Below are positions 57,493 through 58,341 of a DNA stretch of 58,341 nt, piece by piece. The stretch comes from Methylocystis sp. (GTDB lineage Bacteria > Pseudomonadota > Alphaproteobacteria > Rhizobiales > Beijerinckiaceae): NCBI GenBank assembly GCA_002929055.1, contig PERY01000020.1, positions 1 through 58,341 of the forward strand, in the 5' to 3' direction. Under the pieces are notes generated by a model. The model ran no database searches, had not been told where the DNA came from, and saw only the letters and a program-made list of their open reading frames with translations. Position numbers and translations under genes: made by a program. The stretch's first letter is position 1. Every line of letters begins with the position of its first letter.

Positions 57493-58220
57493 GACTCACG
57501 CTGCTCCTGGCGCTGCTTGTTATCCCGACGGGCGCGGCGGGGGGCGAGGCTCTCAATCTCGGCGCCCTGCTACCGGCCGGCTCAGGCTCCTTCAGCGGGC
57601 GCGTCGTCGAGCTTCTCGGCGCGCTGTCGATTCTCTCGATCGCGCCTGGGCTGCTTGTCATGGCGACGAGCTTCACGCGGTTTGTCATCGCATTCTCGTT
57701 TCTGCGCGTGGGGCTGGGTCTTCAGAGCACCCCTGCCAATCTTGTCCTGATCAGCCTGTCTCTATTCATGACCTTTTTCGTGATGGCCCCCAGCGGCGAG
57801 AAAGCGTGGCGGGAGGGCCTCGAACCGCTTCTGCAAAACAAGATAGCCGAAGCCGAGGCGTTCGAAAGAGTGACCGGACCGTTCCGCGCGTTCATGTTGG
57901 CGCATGTGAGGGACAAGGATATTCGCCTCTTCGAAGAGTTGCGGGGGCAGGGATTCTCCTCGTCGGTGGAATCGGAGCCGCGCATCGATATCCTTGTTCC
58001 GGCCTTCATGATCTCGGAATTACGCCGCGGCTTCGAGATCGGCTTTCTGATCGTCGTGCCGTTCCTCGTCATCGACATCATCGTCGCAGTGCTGACGATG
58101 TCGATGGGCATGATGATGCTTCCTCCCGCGACGCTGTCTCTCCCGGCGAAGGTTCTATTCTTCGTTTTGATAGATGGATGGCATCTCCTGGTTGGTAGTC
58201 TCGTCCGTTCCTTTGGATGA
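57489..58220 (+). CDS. fliP: Flagellar export gate protein FliP
   Basis: FliP is a core component of the flagellar export gate in the MS ring. The 243-residue protein has a signal peptide, the motif ILSIAPGLLVMATSFTRFVI, the membrane pair FLRVGLGLQSTPANLVLIS, and the C-terminal signature VPAFMISELRRGFEIGFLIV followed by MMMLPPATLSLPAKVLFFVL. It is complete. A strong terminator lies 89 bp downstream, so it is the last gene of the flagellar operon. Confidence 0.94.
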   Translation: MRLTLLLALLVIPTGAAGGEALNLGALLPAGSGSFSGRVVELLGALSILSIAPGLLVMATSFTRFVIAFSFLRVGLGLQSTPANLVLISLSLFMTFFVMAPSGEKAWREGLEPLLQNKIAEAEAFERVTGPFRAFMLAHVRDKDIRLFEELRGQGFSSSVESEPRIDILVPAFMISELRRGFEIGFLIVVPFLVIDIIVAVLTMSMGMMMLPPATLSLPAKVLFFVLIDGWHLLVGSLVRSFG

Positions 58221-58309
58221 CACCGCGCGAAAGTACAAGGGCCTCGCGGCATGCCCGCGCTGTGGCTGAGGGCGCGATATTCCGGAAAATGCAGCACCCC
58301 GAAAAGGAA

Positions 58310-58341
58310 CCGGCCGGACTTTTGGTCCGGCCGGCTTTTTT
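58310..58341 (+). terminator. Intrinsic terminator after fliP
   Basis: CCGGCCGGAC at 58310-58319 pairs perfectly with GTCCGGCCGG at 58325-58334 (10-bp stem, TTTTG loop) and is followed by C and six T residues at the end of the window. This is a classic Rho-independent terminator and should end the flgF-fliI-motE-flgH-fliL-fliP transcript. Confidence 0.92.

Overview
This is a 58 kb GC-rich chromosomal segment of an alphaproteobacterium, most likely a member of the Hyphomicrobiales (Rhizobiales). The sequence shows a rhizobial-type flagellar block with MotE between FliI and FlgH, a hopanoid RND transporter (HpnN), paired transglutaminase-like cysteine peptidases, a one-chain indolepyruvate ferredoxin oxidoreductase and a perfect CtrA-type box. 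A methylotrophic or methanotrophic Beijerinckiaceae/Methylocystaceae host is plausible but is inference only: no methane or methanol oxidation gene is present. Coding density is high, many genes overlap by 4 bp (ATGA), and I saw no rRNA, tRNA, CRISPR array, insertion sequence or prophage. Most of the window reads as stable core and near-core genome.

Layout. 1-1.6 kb: the start of a Tad/Flp pilus protein and three small secreted proteins, one with a YARHG domain, plus a short tandem repeat. 1.6-5.7 kb: purH, a heparinase II/III-family protein and a gamma-class carbonic anhydrase. 5.7-7.2 kb: two tandem LapG-like (BTLCP) peptidases, the first with a perfect CtrA box at its promoter. 7.7-10.1 kb: a MipA/OmpV porin, an FAD monooxygenase and a small zinc-finger protein. 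10.2-14.3 kb: the cytochrome c maturation operon ccmI-ccmE-ccmF-ccmH, with REP-like palindromes. 14.5-21.6 kb: DUF2721, purB, DUF4345, a VIT-family transporter, a DadA-like oxidase, a PilZ protein, and ccdA overlapping an HGSNAT-like acyltransferase. 21.7-25 kb: hpnN and a DUF2147 protein with a repetitive His/Lys/Asp tail. 25.2-34.3 kb: a complete tripartite efflux operon with two different RND pumps (NodT-MdtA-MdtB-MdtC type).

34.3-44.2 kb is the most interesting metabolic block. An indolepyruvate ferredoxin oxidoreductase is followed after 13 bp by cobK-cobQ-cobC-bluB (late cobalamin synthesis and lower-ligand synthesis). A DUF1007-NicO nickel/cobalt transporter pair is transcribed divergently, and its upstream region carries a perfect 15-bp palindrome. 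Together these could supply the metal, the corrin side chain, the lower ligand and low-potential reductant for one corrinoid pathway; that link is inference. 44.4-49.1 kb: a long-chain acyl-CoA ligase and the biotin operon bioF-bioD-bioA. 49.3-53.4 kb: an ICMT-like membrane protein, a copper P-type ATPase with a CopZ-like domain fused at its C-terminus behind an ideal internal ribosome binding site, and an HSDL2-like dehydrogenase. 53.6-58.3 kb: a compact flagellar operon flgF-fliI-motE-flgH-fliL-fliP, closed by a strong intrinsic terminator at the window edge.
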